DNA of 64,000 nt from Brugia malayi. Lineage: Eukaryota > Nematoda > Chromadorea > Rhabditida > Onchocercidae. The notes beneath the pieces were generated by a model. That model was not told where the DNA came from. It made no database searches and saw nothing but the letters and a program-made list of their open reading frames with translations. The position numbers and the translations under genes were made by a program. The stretch is from assembly GCF_000002995.4 (NCBI RefSeq), contig NW_025062477.1, forward strand, positions 13,436,696 through 13,500,695, given 5' to 3'. Each line of letters begins with the position of its first letter. The first letter of the stretch is position 1. Below, one piece after another: positions 1 to 11,174 of this stretch.

Positions 1-1848
1 AATATAATTGAGATTAACAAGAAGACAAGAACGCCATTTACTCGAGTTGGCTCAGGAGGTATTTTTTTTTGTTGACACTTTCATCTCTTATCATATTAGG
101 ACCGTTTATATTCTTTGTTCTTATTGTTTTTTACTATATCCTATATATTGATTATTTGGTATTTTTTAGCACTAAAACAGAGGTTTAAGACAAATAGCGG
201 ATCAATGATAATTCAAAGTATAGTTTTAAATATCTTTAGGCAAACGGAAATACTCACCACTTATATTGACCGATGAGGAAAAGAAATTATGTAAAAAGGA
301 AGGGATTCGGTTGCCAGAATATTACCCGTTGACAAAAGCAGAAGAAAGAGAACTGAAGCGTATACGTCGGAAAATTAGAAATAAACATTCAGCTCAAACA
401 AGTCGCAAAAAAAAACAAGTAACTTATTATTGGATCTCTACTTTCTTTCTTCAAGCTTGTTTATATTTTGAATTCATTACGAAGCTTCCAGGACTATATT
501 GAAGCACTAGAGGACCGCGTGGAGAATTGCACTCAGGAGAATGAGGAACTGAAGAAACAGGTATCTTTTTTAACTGTTCCATTTTTCGATTTTTCGTCGC
601 TTATGATCTTGTTAAGTTGTGCTCAAATGAGAAAACGGGAGTTGTACATGCTAAGGATTTCACATATCGACCTTATTCTTTTTTCTTACTTTATAAATGC
701 TTCATTCATTAGAATAACAAAAATGAAGAACAAGCAGTTGCAGGTGGAACATCTGAAAATATTAAATTCAACATATTTATCGCAGTTGCGAAAACTACAA
801 AGCATGGTTGCTAATGGATCGAAACGAAAGGTACATGCTGGTACTTGCCTTGCGGTGTTGATGCTTTCAGTATGCTTACTTGCTGCACCGAACTTGTCAC
901 CTTTGTCGAAAAAACGTAGTGAAGAAGAAGCGGAACAGACTATAGCGTCTTCGATTCAGCTATCGAAACGAACTCCTCCACTTGCAGGTCAGTTGTTTAT
1001 AGTCAATTTGTTTAAGAGAAACAACAGTTGTACAAACGGGAACATTTATTTATTCATTTATTGAAGTGATCAAGAAAAATATTTAATGGAAAATAAAATG
1101 ATTTGTTATTATTGTTAGGAATGATTATATATATATATGCTAGAAAAAGTGGTAGTTGCCGGTCCGAAGACTATTTTGAGGAATGATGATGTAATTCTTT
1201 ATTTCATTCAGAGCCATACGAATCAGTGAGCACTTTCTAAGAAGAATTTTCATTACTGAATCGAATTAAAATCGTTGATAATAATAACTAAAAATGTTTT
1301 AAGGACGTTCGAGATCGCTTCTGCAGTTTGTGAACTCTGTTACTGACAAATTTGATATTGATTTTTGTGGTGAAGAAGAATATGAAGATGTTTCTGTTGC
1401 CAAGTTTGTATTCTTTTTCTTTTGCTAAAATATAGAAGGACAGAAACATCCTATGTTCTATTAAACATCGGATCTCTTTCTAACAATGACATTTAGTTTG
1501 GAGGATCAGCGAATGTCATTCAAGAATAATTCACTAAGACGCAGAGAGAAGCGCATTACGTTTTGGAATGATAATGTAACAGTGAGAGCACAGCAACATC
1601 CTGTTGAGATGGAAAGCAGAACTCTCCCAAATTATGAATGCGTTAGAATTGGAAGCTACACACGAAAACGAAAAGTCTTACCTCAAGGAAGATTAAATCC
1701 AACTTCACCAGACAATAATAAACCATGGATACAGGCAATGAACAGTGAGGAATATAAACATGCAAAACTATCTAATGGCTCTACGCTTCGTGTTTATACA
1801 AATCCTGGCAGTTATGTTTCAATGAATTCAAAACGTTTCAAAATATAG
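1..1848 (+). CDS. crh-2: CREB3/OASIS-type membrane-bound bZIP transcription factor (3' part; 5' end outside window)
   Basis: Exons: <1-58, 240-418, 492-560, 744-987, 1304-1403, 1497-1848; the phases agree at every join. In order they encode a basic region ([17 protein letters not shown]), a leucine zipper beginning [13 protein letters not shown], a hydrophobic segment [14 protein letters not shown] that fits the single membrane span of the family, then RSRSLLQF, which matches the RSLL site-1-protease site of OASIS/BBF2H7 proteins, and a basic luminal tail ending at TAG. Known role: these factors sit in the ER membrane, are cleaved in the Golgi under ER or secretory load, and the released bZIP part enters the nucleus. 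The activation domain lies before base 1. The symbol is that of the C. elegans CREB3-like gene and is inferred by family. Confidence 0.85.
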
Positions 1849-3226
1849 CACTATAACTAGATTTTAAACTTTATTAACGAATTGAACGAAAAGAATGAAT
1901 TTTGAAAGGCTAGAGCTATCAAAGCATAGTCTAATATTAGAATGAATATCTTCCACTAGTGAAACAAAATTTCTCTTGAATGTCCTCAAGAATATTGAGT
2001 AAATGGAATAAAAAAATTGTTTATAGTTTTCACTTTTTGAGATCTATATATACGGCACTTCCAATATGACATTTTTAAATAAAATGCGAAAACTTTCCTT
2101 AACTTTCATAAATCAGTGAAGATCCATTGGCCATTTGGCCATTTTCCTTTCCAAACTCGTATCAAAGCGACGGTTTTGGAATTTATTTCACATCAAACTT
2201 TTGGATGATTACGGACTTCATATTTTGTATTAATTTTGACCAACTCTTCGGTTAATTTTTTCCCTTCATTTTTATTAGTTATATTAAGTAACTCTTCTGG
2301 TTTTGTTTAGAATTTTCACTTTTTTTAATATAATATTTTGTTCTCTCATCTGTTTACACTATGTGATATCTTTTCTTTCCCTATGTGAAAACACAAAATG
2401 TTTTTTGGGTGATATTTTGGAGTTTTTTTTAATAAAACAATTTTATAAATTTCATTCTATCGCGATTTGTTTCAATTTTGCAAATATGTAAATCGAGGAT
2501 TGGATGATTTTAGAATTTTTATTACCAATTAGTTGGTAATAAAATTAGTTGTTAGTGGGGGTTTATATGCATGAGTAGGAATATTCGAGACTGTACGTTT
2601 ATAAGGATTCTTTAACACTTTTGATGCCTTCTGATTTTGGTGTTACTCAGGCTTTCAGATATTAGCTACGTTCTCTGGTCTCAAATAATCAATCTCGATG
2701 TGAGTTCACGCTGCATCATCAATTTAATATTGTTGATTATACATCCACTCCAGTTTCCATCCTCAACCTGTCCTATTTTTTATCACTATGCAGGGGAAAT
2801 GCCCTATAGCGTACCAAACGCTGTTTACAACACAAAAGTATTGTAAACCAAAAATTCAATTTTTTTTTTTTTTTTTTGAGTTATACGTTTAGTCTCCTTT
2901 TTTGTCAAATTATTGCAATGAATATTATATAAAACTGGAGATAAAAACTCAGTCTGTTTCACTTCTCCGATGTGACGTAAACATAAACCTCTAAATATTT
3001 TGCTAGCGGTAATGTCGGATGTTTCTTGTTTTCCAGTTCGTATAATAATTAAGAAGCAAGTTAAGCGATGTAGTCGAACTAATCTCAGTTATGTTTACTA
3101 AAAGATAGGATGTTTCATATCAAATACGATTGAAGTTGACATTTTGATATGGCTTTGATGAATGCTAATCAAACATGAAAGAGTTGCACATGTACTTTAA
3201 ATGAGATGGGAAAATGCAGCACTTAC

Positions 3227-3717
3227 GTAGTTGTTGCAAATATTTTGTGTTTCTCGAGATACTTTACTGAGAGTTTTCATCTTTTCTAATTTTTGTAGAT
3301 AAAGCTGGGAATTAGATTGTTTCCCGAGTAAAATGTTTTGAAGAAAAGTCCGCAATTTTTTCAGAAAGTTACTACTCACTGTAGAGGAACATTTTTCTAC
3401 TGTTTTCAAAGCAAATCCAAATTATTACTCGGTTAAATTTCCGATTATCAAATTCTATGTTTGGAGTCTGTCTATCAATGAATTAATACTGCGGTGCCTT
3501 TCATATTTGGTGTCTCTATCTTTTTGTTTGTAAAACTGAATGTCTTTGTCTCTTCAGTAAACGATTTATCATAAACATTAAATAATATCGATGGTAATGG
3601 TTGTCTTCTGTAGTAAACTGCAAAATCATTTTCATATGTAAGTGCTGCCTTGTCATCTCAGACCAGGTAATTAAATTCTTTATGAAGTTTGCGGTTGTGC
3701 TGCACTGTTGCATCCGC
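3227..3717 (-). other. Possible decayed or unrecognised coding segment, one in-frame TGA
   Basis: Minus-strand frame 3717-3475 is open for about 80 codons except for one TGA at 3660-3658. The translation has a protein-like composition, with pieces such as NRKLHKEFNYL before the TGA and YYRRQPLPSILFNVYDKSF after it. A second open stretch, about 3402-3227, reads LKKLRTFLQNILLGK and then LYLQKLEKMKTLSKVS, and ends at a strong GTAAGT donor. I recognise no family. It could be a lineage-specific gene whose introns I cannot place, a pseudogene, or chance. Confidence 0.25.
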
Positions 3718-3790
3718 TTAAGACTTTTATGAGAAGCCTTTCTTGCGTTAAAATTTCAAAATAAATTCATTGAACAAATTGATTATTTCT

Positions 3791-3814
3791 AACATAACAT
3801 AACATAACATAACA
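3791..3814. repeat. (AACAT)n microsatellite
   Basis: About five tandem copies of AACAT, directly visible. Confidence 0.9.
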
Positions 3815-4080
3815 ATAGATGTGAGTTTTGTTTGATACGCTTATGAATGTAAACAGAAGGGCAAAAGATGGGATCCATTTACTAAATATATAACAAAAAT
3901 ATAAAAAAAGAATTGCTTACCTAATACATATATCGAAAAATGCTTACATCTACTTAAAGTACTTAAATCGTGGCGTGCTTAAAATTGATTTCGTATATTT
4001 TCAAACATATTAATAATGGATATTTTCTTTATTTTTGGACTAATTATAATAATTAAGTGGGATTATTTAAACTAATAACC

Positions 4081-4290
4081 ATTATTACTACTAACTAAAT
4101 TTATATGTTAAATTTATAGTAATAATAATAATAGAAATTGCGTTAATAATAATAAATTATTATTATTGTAATTTATTATTATTATATATTATTATTATTG
4201 TAATTTATTATCATAATAAATTATTATTATTATCGTTATTATTTTATTTTAATATATTACCATCGTTATTATCAATTATTAGTTATCAGT
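4081..4290. repeat. AAT/ATT-rich low-complexity tract
   Basis: Runs of AAT, ATT and TTA triplets on both strands with local self-complementarity. No coding signal. Confidence 0.8.
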
Positions 4291-4496
4291 TATTAATTAT
4301 TACTGATTAAAAAATAAAGAAAAGTGGGTGATGGGGAATGCACTGAGAAAATTAAATGCAGTAATGAATGCTTTCAACGTTTGATTGTCGATCAGTCGAA
4401 TCGATATGAATCAGTACTGTGGCTTATAAGGAAATGCTTTCACCTTTCAGATACAGCAAGGGTTCCTTTATTACAAAGTGCCCTTCATTGCTTTAA

Positions 4497-4798
4497 TTAA
4501 AATATCCCACTTGTCTGCTTAAAATGTTTATTTGTATTTCCACGCCGAATACAAACATCCGTTTGGTTGATTGGCTTCTTTCTTCTCCATACTTTATGAT
4601 ATAATTGAACCATTTCCCAAAATTGATTTCGTTCTGGGTCACGTTTTATTATTGGAAAAAACTATTTGCTTATTAATTAGTGAATTATTCATTCGTTACG
4701 TATTTTTTTAGAAATAATCTTACATTTGAGTGAAATGCAGCTGTATCAATTAAGAAGTATAAGGTGGAGATTGCAAGCGGAAAAGACAGTTGTAGCCA
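4497..4798 (-). CDS. Candidate exon pair of an unrecognised membrane protein
   Basis: Two minus-strand stretches join in phase 0. The first, 4798-4724, follows a TAG acceptor and ends in GTAAGA; it encodes 25 residues containing the hydrophobic run PLAISTLYFLIDTAAF. The second opens at 4661 after AAATAG and stays open to TAA at 4497-4499, with a hydrophilic sequence containing KRDPERNQFWEMVQLYHKVW and a run of basic residues. The splice signals and the change from a membrane-like to a charged segment are what suggest a gene. No family was recognised and neither end is defined. Confidence 0.3.
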
Positions 4799-5504
4799 CT
4801 AATTTCAGTACTTATATTTATACGTCTTTTTTTGAGATCTTTTCAAAAATATGATTCATTGTCTTTGAAGTTCCGACTTAGAAGAATGTGAATGAGTTAA
4901 AAAAGGAGAATGGGTTTATCAGAATTATTATTATTGATTACAGACATCATGCATATATGTTGCAATGCTGGCATTGATGATTTAAAGTAATTTATAAGAA
5001 CATATTTGCAGAGAAATATAGCGATACCTTGTGATATGTGGATGATGGGTTGATTATTCTTGCTGATGCAATACCCCTGGAACATCGTTAACGTTGACTG
5101 ATATCGCAGCGATAACCTAGATCTGCTTTTCTAGGTACACTAGTAGTGATCGCTGTACTCATTCATTCATCGTTATCCTCTTCAAGGAATGGTCCACATT
5201 TCATTGCACTAATTTCTCTCTTATTATTTTTTCTCTTAACATTTTTAATTGTTAATATTATTTATTATATATCTCTGATGTTATTAGCAGTGTCTTTTGA
5301 TTCTGCAGTGATATTTTCCTGATAGAATAGTAATAAAATCTGAAAAAGACTAATGAATAATTTTTGATCAGAAAAAAACGAAAAGACTATTTATAAGTAA
5401 TTTCAAGGTATGAAATTAAGACAAACCGGCCTTTCCAGATTTCCTTATAATAATTTTGAGACTTTTAGCGAATCTTTAGCGAAGATAATTTGTATTATTG
5501 TCAG

Positions 5505-5639
5505 ATAAGATTGGCGCATCATGGAACATTACGGAAGCTCAGAAAAGTTTATCCTTCATCAGCTTCTGACCCTCAATCCATTAGCAGATGGTTAGAAGCC
5601 GATAATGGTCAGAGATTTCCATTCTTGAAAAGCGAATGA
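5505..5639 (+). CDS. Candidate terminal exon, unrecognised protein
   Basis: After the acceptor TTGTCAG at 5498-5504 the frame is open for 44 codons to TGA at 5637-5639. It is visibly less AT-rich than its surroundings and encodes a mixed-charge sequence including RKLRKVYPSSASDPQSISRW. No upstream exon could be tied to it and no family is recognised. Chance cannot be excluded. Confidence 0.3.
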   Translation: MRLAHHGTLRKLRKVYPSSASDPQSISRWLEADNGQRFPFLKSE

Positions 5640-7418
5640 ATAGTTGATTCAAACGAAACAGGGTAGTGCGTAAAGTCGCACAAAAACACATTTTAGCATT
5701 GTGTTTGGCTTTTTACTTTCATTCGATACTTAAAATTTTAATCTAGAATTTTTTTCTACTCTTTAAGGTTGGAGAAAATTCCAATTCTAAAGCTAATCAA
5801 ATTCATCAGGAAAAAACTCATCATTTGCAATCTTTTCCCTTTCTGAAGGTCTGAATCAGTATGCTTTCCATTCCATATTTGTTGTAGTCAAAAGTTCATT
5901 TCTTATTTACTTAGCATTCCTCCAAGAAATAGTAATAAATGCTATGGCGTGACATGATATAAACGAATGAGACCATATCCAATATGTCGTCGATACAATC
6001 AGGTGAGAAAGACAGTTGATATCTTCGAGTATTAATTTGATAAGTCTGAGCCTTTTCCGTGATACTGTTTTTTTAATAGGTTATGAAAACATATAACATA
6101 ATGCTGAGAGAACTTGTTCATCTGGAATGTAGTAATAGTTAATAGTATTGATAAATGAATTTCAAAAATTTCGAAAATAGTTTGATTTCTTCAAATTTGA
6201 CCAGATCAATTACTCTTAAATAGTCAAATTTCATTGTTGTATGTATTATGCACTTTCGATTTTCGTAATAAAGATCAGTTTTTCTTAATCATTTTCTATC
6301 CTTTCCTTCTGATGTTTACTTGTTAAATGCTATCATTCATTGTTCAACATGAATTTTGATAGGCTTTTACAACCAAATGTCTCACTTCAAAGCTAATGTG
6401 ATTTTAAAAATGTCAAACCTGAAATGCGAACTGTTTTGATACTATAAAAGCAATGATCATCTGAATGATAGTTATGTAAGGTAAGGGATTTCTCGCTAAT
6501 TAGCAATTAATTACCATCATACAGAATAGCAATTTATCAATTTATTTCAATTTTTAAATATCTGTTTCGGCTTCTTAACTTATGTTAGTCGGATTTTCTG
6601 AGAATGGACATTTGCAATATTTTAATAATTATTTCTTTCTCCTCGAATTCAAACACTTCTGGGCCATCACTGTTATTATTATATTGCTATTTTTTATTAT
6701 TTGACGAGTGATATGGTTTCTTCATTTTTTATTATTTGGAAAAAGACAAATTTCTTCTAAAAGTACACTTAAAATCGATCACTTAGCCTGCCGTTTTTCT
6801 TGGCTTTTTCTTGGCTGCAAAGAAAGATAAAATATTATTTTACACAAACGAATTTTCCCGATTTATAGAAATGCATCAATGGTTTGCTTCCATCGATAAT
6901 TGTTGCAAGATGTCTGCGACATGACGCATTAATTTCATTTTGTTGTAGATTCCTACTATTCTGATAACTTCAGATCAATTTTTCTCTGTGTAAATATCTC
7001 TCATGCAGTGCAGATCGTTCTGCTAGAATATTTTTTTTTTCTAAGCAATCGGAAAATCCTTCTAGTTCAGTTCAGCCACTCATCCAGGTTAGAAGCAAGT
7101 CATAGTTGAATAGTTTGCAATTGAAGCTATTGTGCTGTTCATCGAATTGCTTGGAATTTCACTCAATTTAAATGAATGAAATCGCATTATCTCTCTTCTT
7201 TACTTCACGGATATAAAACAAACTTCTTTTTTAATCCAGTGAATAATTAATTTGTTCCTTAATCTTTGTGCCTTGTAAATCAACCTTTTTAGTTCTGACC
7301 TTCATTTATAAAAAATTCAACAAGAATTTTAGTAGCCTCAATTCCTTTTTTTGACATGCATTTGTCAATTTTGGAAAATTGTTGAGTGAACAGTAGAAAG
7401 CATTGAGGAACACCGTTA

Positions 7419-7901
7419 ATGGAATATGAGGAATTGAAACAATATCTCATCATCGCTGGCACTATTCTACTTCTGTTTACTGTGTTTATTATAATTTATT
7501 GTATTTTCAAGAAAACGAGAACATTCTCTATTGTATTCCCCGTGTAAGTTCAATTATTTTTTGTTTTATTTATTGCAGAGTAGCATTGCAATCTCGTTTT
7601 GATCCTTTGAGTAAGTAAAAAGCTGGACAAAGATGGAGAAATCTGGAACTAGCGATCATTATAATCTGTTCATCCGATCAGTTCTAATCATTTTCATTAG
7701 CTTTTTTTTTTTTTTTTTTTTGAGAACGAGGACAACTGCAATCAAAGTTTTAGGTCAAAGCCGAACAATGGTAAATCTACGTTGCCAGGTATCGATGATA
7801 ATGCAATGGGTGATGGAAGAAGTATATATATAGAATTGAAAAAGAAAACTATTGGAAATTTAAACGTAGTCACCTTGGAGAATGAAAGCGGACTCATCTG
7901 A
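7419..7901 (+). CDS. Probable small single-pass membrane protein, about 102 residues
   Basis: Proposed exons 7419-7543, 7579-7614, 7754-7901 with phases that agree. The N-terminus MEYEELKQ is followed by a hydrophobic segment of about 20 residues (LIIAGTILLLFTVFIIIYC), then FKK, as expected for a type III or signal-anchored protein with its tail in the cytosol. The hydrophilic tail includes GKSTLPGIDDNAMGDGRS and ends TLENESGLI before TGA. The last exon follows the acceptor AAGTTTTAG. Doubts: intron 1 would be only 35 bases, about half the length of the shortest secure intron here, and intron 2 uses donor GTAAAA rather than the overlapping GTAAGT, which gives the wrong phase. No homologue recognised. 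Confidence 0.45.
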
Positions 7902-8905
7902 TTCAGTGCATAATTTTCTAATTTGTATTTATATTTTTGAAGAAACGATGATGTAATTAAAGATTTTCAAGTTATGCTAAGATTAAAATATTCAAATGTA
8001 GCTTCAGTGATATGGTTTTGATTTTAAGCCAACATAAAATTATATATATACTTCGATTTTAATAGTAATATAAATGTTCACAATGATTAACTGTTCCTCG
8101 TGAAATATTTGAAAAGTGACAAGCAGCTTAAGATATTTTGAAAGACGTTTTCATCGTCTATGTGTGTATATGTGTGTGTGTGTGGTAAAATTGCTGAATT
8201 CATACTGCATAATTTTATTTTTTAGCGCAAAGAATTGAATCCTTTCTTCCATTTCTCTCTTTGCTCTCTTTCTGAAATTTGAGTAATAATTGCTTTCTAT
8301 ATTATTTTAACTTAACTGTTTCAGCGCCATCAGTAAGAAAATCAAATCATCTGAATAGAATTTTTTCATTTAAACTAAATTTTTCGTGGTTTAAGCAGAC
8401 TTTGGATTTTCAGGTAAATTTAGGAAATTTCCATTATTTATGATGAACTTAATGACAAAATAATCGGATTATATTCGACTTCATCTACACCTAGCTATTA
8501 TGAAAAGTTACATGATGTATTCTCAAGTAATTAGGCTGAGAAAGTTAGATGAGCTCACCATAAAGCTTTCAAAGACCACTAACACTTCGAGATGAAAAAG
8601 TAGATCGTCTCATGATAATCATTATCTACCAATTAGTTTTTCATTGATAATGAACTCTTATCTTTCTTATGAGATGTTTCTTTCAGTTTATCAAGGAGTA
8701 TTATTTGTTTTTATCATTGTCAAAGCTTCTTTAATCAACAATTTCACTTAAATATTTTACTTCAAATGAACTTCTATGGCGTAGTTAATAACTTTTATGC
8801 ATAAAATAAATTAAATTCATTATTTTAACCAATTTCTGTATGAGTATAGTAATATCAATCCGGCATCATTTTTGCCATCGTTGGATTTCTCCATTATCAC
8901 TTAGA
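7902..8905. other. Intergenic, no gene seen
   Basis: AT-rich spacer between the small membrane-protein candidate and the 3' end of the collagen gene. It contains a short TG repeat at about 8160-8184. No supported open frame. Confidence 0.6.
8160..8184. repeat. (TG)n microsatellite
   Basis: Alternating TG with one TATA interruption. Confidence 0.9.
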
Positions 8906-9468
8906 TTACTCTTCCTCAGCGTCGTTGGAACTTCGCAGTATCACTCTGGTTGCAGACAGAAGAAAGAATACCAGCGCAAGTGAACACGCAAATAGTGCAC
9001 CCACTGCTATTCCCACTAATACCGGTTTTTCTTAAAAGAATATCTTCGACTAATTAGTTCTAGTTTGAGTTCTGTAAATTTTAGAAATTGTCAAATATTT
9101 CGAAGAGTTAGTTGAAGATCTAACAATCAACTGGGAATTATTTCTTGTAGATTTTCTCAGAAGAAATCTAAAGAAAAAAAAAAATCACTCAAAACATGTA
9201 GGAAAAGCTTACCAAAGTTCCTTCTATCTTTACGCTTTGGACCAGGAGGGCCTGGTGGACCAGGTGGACCTTGTTCACCGGGTGGCCCTCTTTCTCCTTG
9301 CAGTCCTGGAGGACCTGTGGGACCCGGTGGACCCCGTGGTCCTTTCTTACCTTGTGGACCTTCTACAATATTGTTTGCAAGTTCACGCTTTAATCGTCGA
9401 ATTCTTTGGCTATCATACGAAGTACTCAGATCAGATGGCTTGATATCTCTCTGACACAGGACACAATG
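8906..9468 (-). CDS. Short collagen with C-terminal transmembrane anchor (3' two exons; 5' end unresolved)
   Basis: Exons 9468-9213 and 9030-8906, joined in phase across GTAAGC and TTTTAAG. The first begins with a short Cys-containing stretch (HCVLCQRD), then a dibasic region [10 protein letters not shown] that could be a subtilisin-type processing site, then 14 uninterrupted Gly-X-Y triplets from GPQ to GPK. The second encodes a hydrophobic span ([20 protein letters not shown]) and a short tail [14 protein letters not shown] before TAA. Nematode cuticle collagens and membrane collagens normally have the anchor before the triple helix; here it lies after. The acceptor at 9469-9470 shows at least one upstream exon, which I could not find between 9.5 and 11.1 kb. 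Confidence 0.7.
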
Positions 9469-11174
9469 CTAAAAAGTTTTCACATAATTTGCATAGTTTA
9501 TTATTAATTAAGACTGATTTTAATGCTGGAATTTGGTGGTTCAACAATAATAATGGCTTAAAAAATAATCACTAGGTTATTGAAAATAGCACTGGGTTTT
9601 TTGCAAAAACTCAGAAATTTCTACTAAAATATGAATATATTCCCATATAGGAATATGCGAGTCAAATTTAAAAACATTCCCAAATTATTATTTTTTCCTG
9701 GATTTTTTAATCGAAGAAAACATAAGCAACCTAAATATAAAACATCAAGAATTGTATAATTTCAATGATTGTTGATGGAAGTTTCTTAAACGCATTTTTA
9801 ATTATTTCACAGACTTATTGTAATAAACGAGTAAAAACTTACTAATTTAATGAAATAAATTATCAAAATAAGTGAAATAGTTTCCAGTTGCATAAATTTC
9901 TTATTGCTGAAAATAATTCATGATAAAATTTGTTTCGTTTCATATAAAATTATGTTATTGATTTTATAAGTCATACAGATAAAATGATACTTATTCCGCT
10001 CGATGCTTTAAATATCTTTGAGTAAAACATCGGAACCTTAAAATAACTGCTTATCAGAAGCACAGTAGCACTAAACGTCTTGCAAATTCTATTATGTATA
10101 AATGAACCAACCATTGGTTAGAGAATACGATAGCTTTGCATGATAAAAAAACAATGAAAATTTGCATAGCCGAAAGTGAATTTCATGCAGAAAAGTAATA
10201 TTTTGTTAATGTTATCTTGTAAGTGTATTCCTTGTCTCTCTTGCAATTAATTATAATAGAAGTAAAAGTGTTAATTGCTAACAGTTGCTTCACATAACTA
10301 GACTAAGCCAAAGTAAAGTTTGACCATTATTACTGAATATTTCTCTTACTGTTTAGTTCCTCTCTTCACTTTTCTCATTGCTTATATATCTTAAATTGTA
10401 AAACGCATCTGATGAAGTGTAGATGAAATGGATATTTTTTTACAAGTTTGCAAAAAAAAAATTGCAAATTGACATGTCTACATGAAAGCATTTCTTGGTG
10501 ATTAGAGATTTTCATCCCAATTTCTTCATTTCTTATTTCGTTAATCGATTTCACTTTATCTTAATAATTTTAATTTAAATTAATAATTTTAATTATTAAG
10601 CTGTACCTTAATAATTTTAATGAGTCTCATCATGTTTCTTTTTTCTTTTTTTTGAATTCATTATATTTTTTTTGTTACATAAAATTGTAAATTTGATGGC
10701 AAAGGAAATAAGGGAAATGAGAAGAACAGCTGAGATTAAAGTTTTGTTTTAGTGAGTAATCACTATTATGCTCAAATAATAATATACTGTTAACATTCGT
10801 TGTTAATTTAAATTGTTCTTTTTTTTTTTTCAAACATTAATTCACATTAATATTTGTCCATTTGTACATGATGTAAATTCATCGAAGGAGATGAATTTGA
10901 ATTGTCCTGTGTGAGAGGTATTGTGAAGAGATATAATAAATGAAGTGACCGATGTTCATAGACTAAGATACGAATTAATCAAACAAAAGTATGAAATAAT
11001 TTGCTGGTTGCAAGAAATCATCAACCAATGAAGAGGTCGCAATCTTATTGATAAAATGTAAGAGTTTATTGGTAGGTCAAAAATTAGTTGTATATTATAA
11101 AATATGCTATCAATGTTATCAGTAATCTCGGTGACTGTATTGACAGTATTTTGTTTTAGCAATTATCCGTTGGT
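9469..11174. other. Spacer between hexokinase 3' end and collagen exons
   Basis: Holds the hexokinase 3' UTR, with AATAAA on the minus strand at 11070-11065 about 105 bases after the stop, and presumably the missing 5' exon(s) of the collagen gene. A minus-strand ATG at about 10163 opens a short hydrophobic frame (MQIFIVFLSC), but no convincing donor follows. Nothing else is supported. Confidence 0.5.

Larger units (their letters stand above)
1849..7418. other. Gene-poor AT-rich region with scattered exon-like open stretches
   Basis: No recognisable conserved gene. It holds the 3' flank of the bZIP gene, an (AACAT)n tract, a long AAT/ATT-rich stretch, and several short open frames bounded by plausible splice sites, listed separately where best supported (3227-3717 minus, 4497-4798 minus, 5505-5639 plus). 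A weaker one is on the minus strand near 6788-6975, where an open frame can be joined across a 36-base T-rich candidate intron to a lysine-rich tail. In DNA this rich in A and T, open runs of 40-60 codons arise by chance, so none is called firmly. Confidence 0.5.

Noticed and set aside
3475..3717. Selenoprotein, suggested by an in-frame TGA
   Set aside because: No SECIS-like hairpin was seen nearby, and nematode selenoproteins are essentially limited to thioredoxin reductase. Decay, splicing or chance is simpler.
9237..9443. Plus-strand open frame of 68 codons
   Set aside because: It is the antisense shadow of the Gly-X-Y exon; the Pro/Gly codons keep the opposite strand open.
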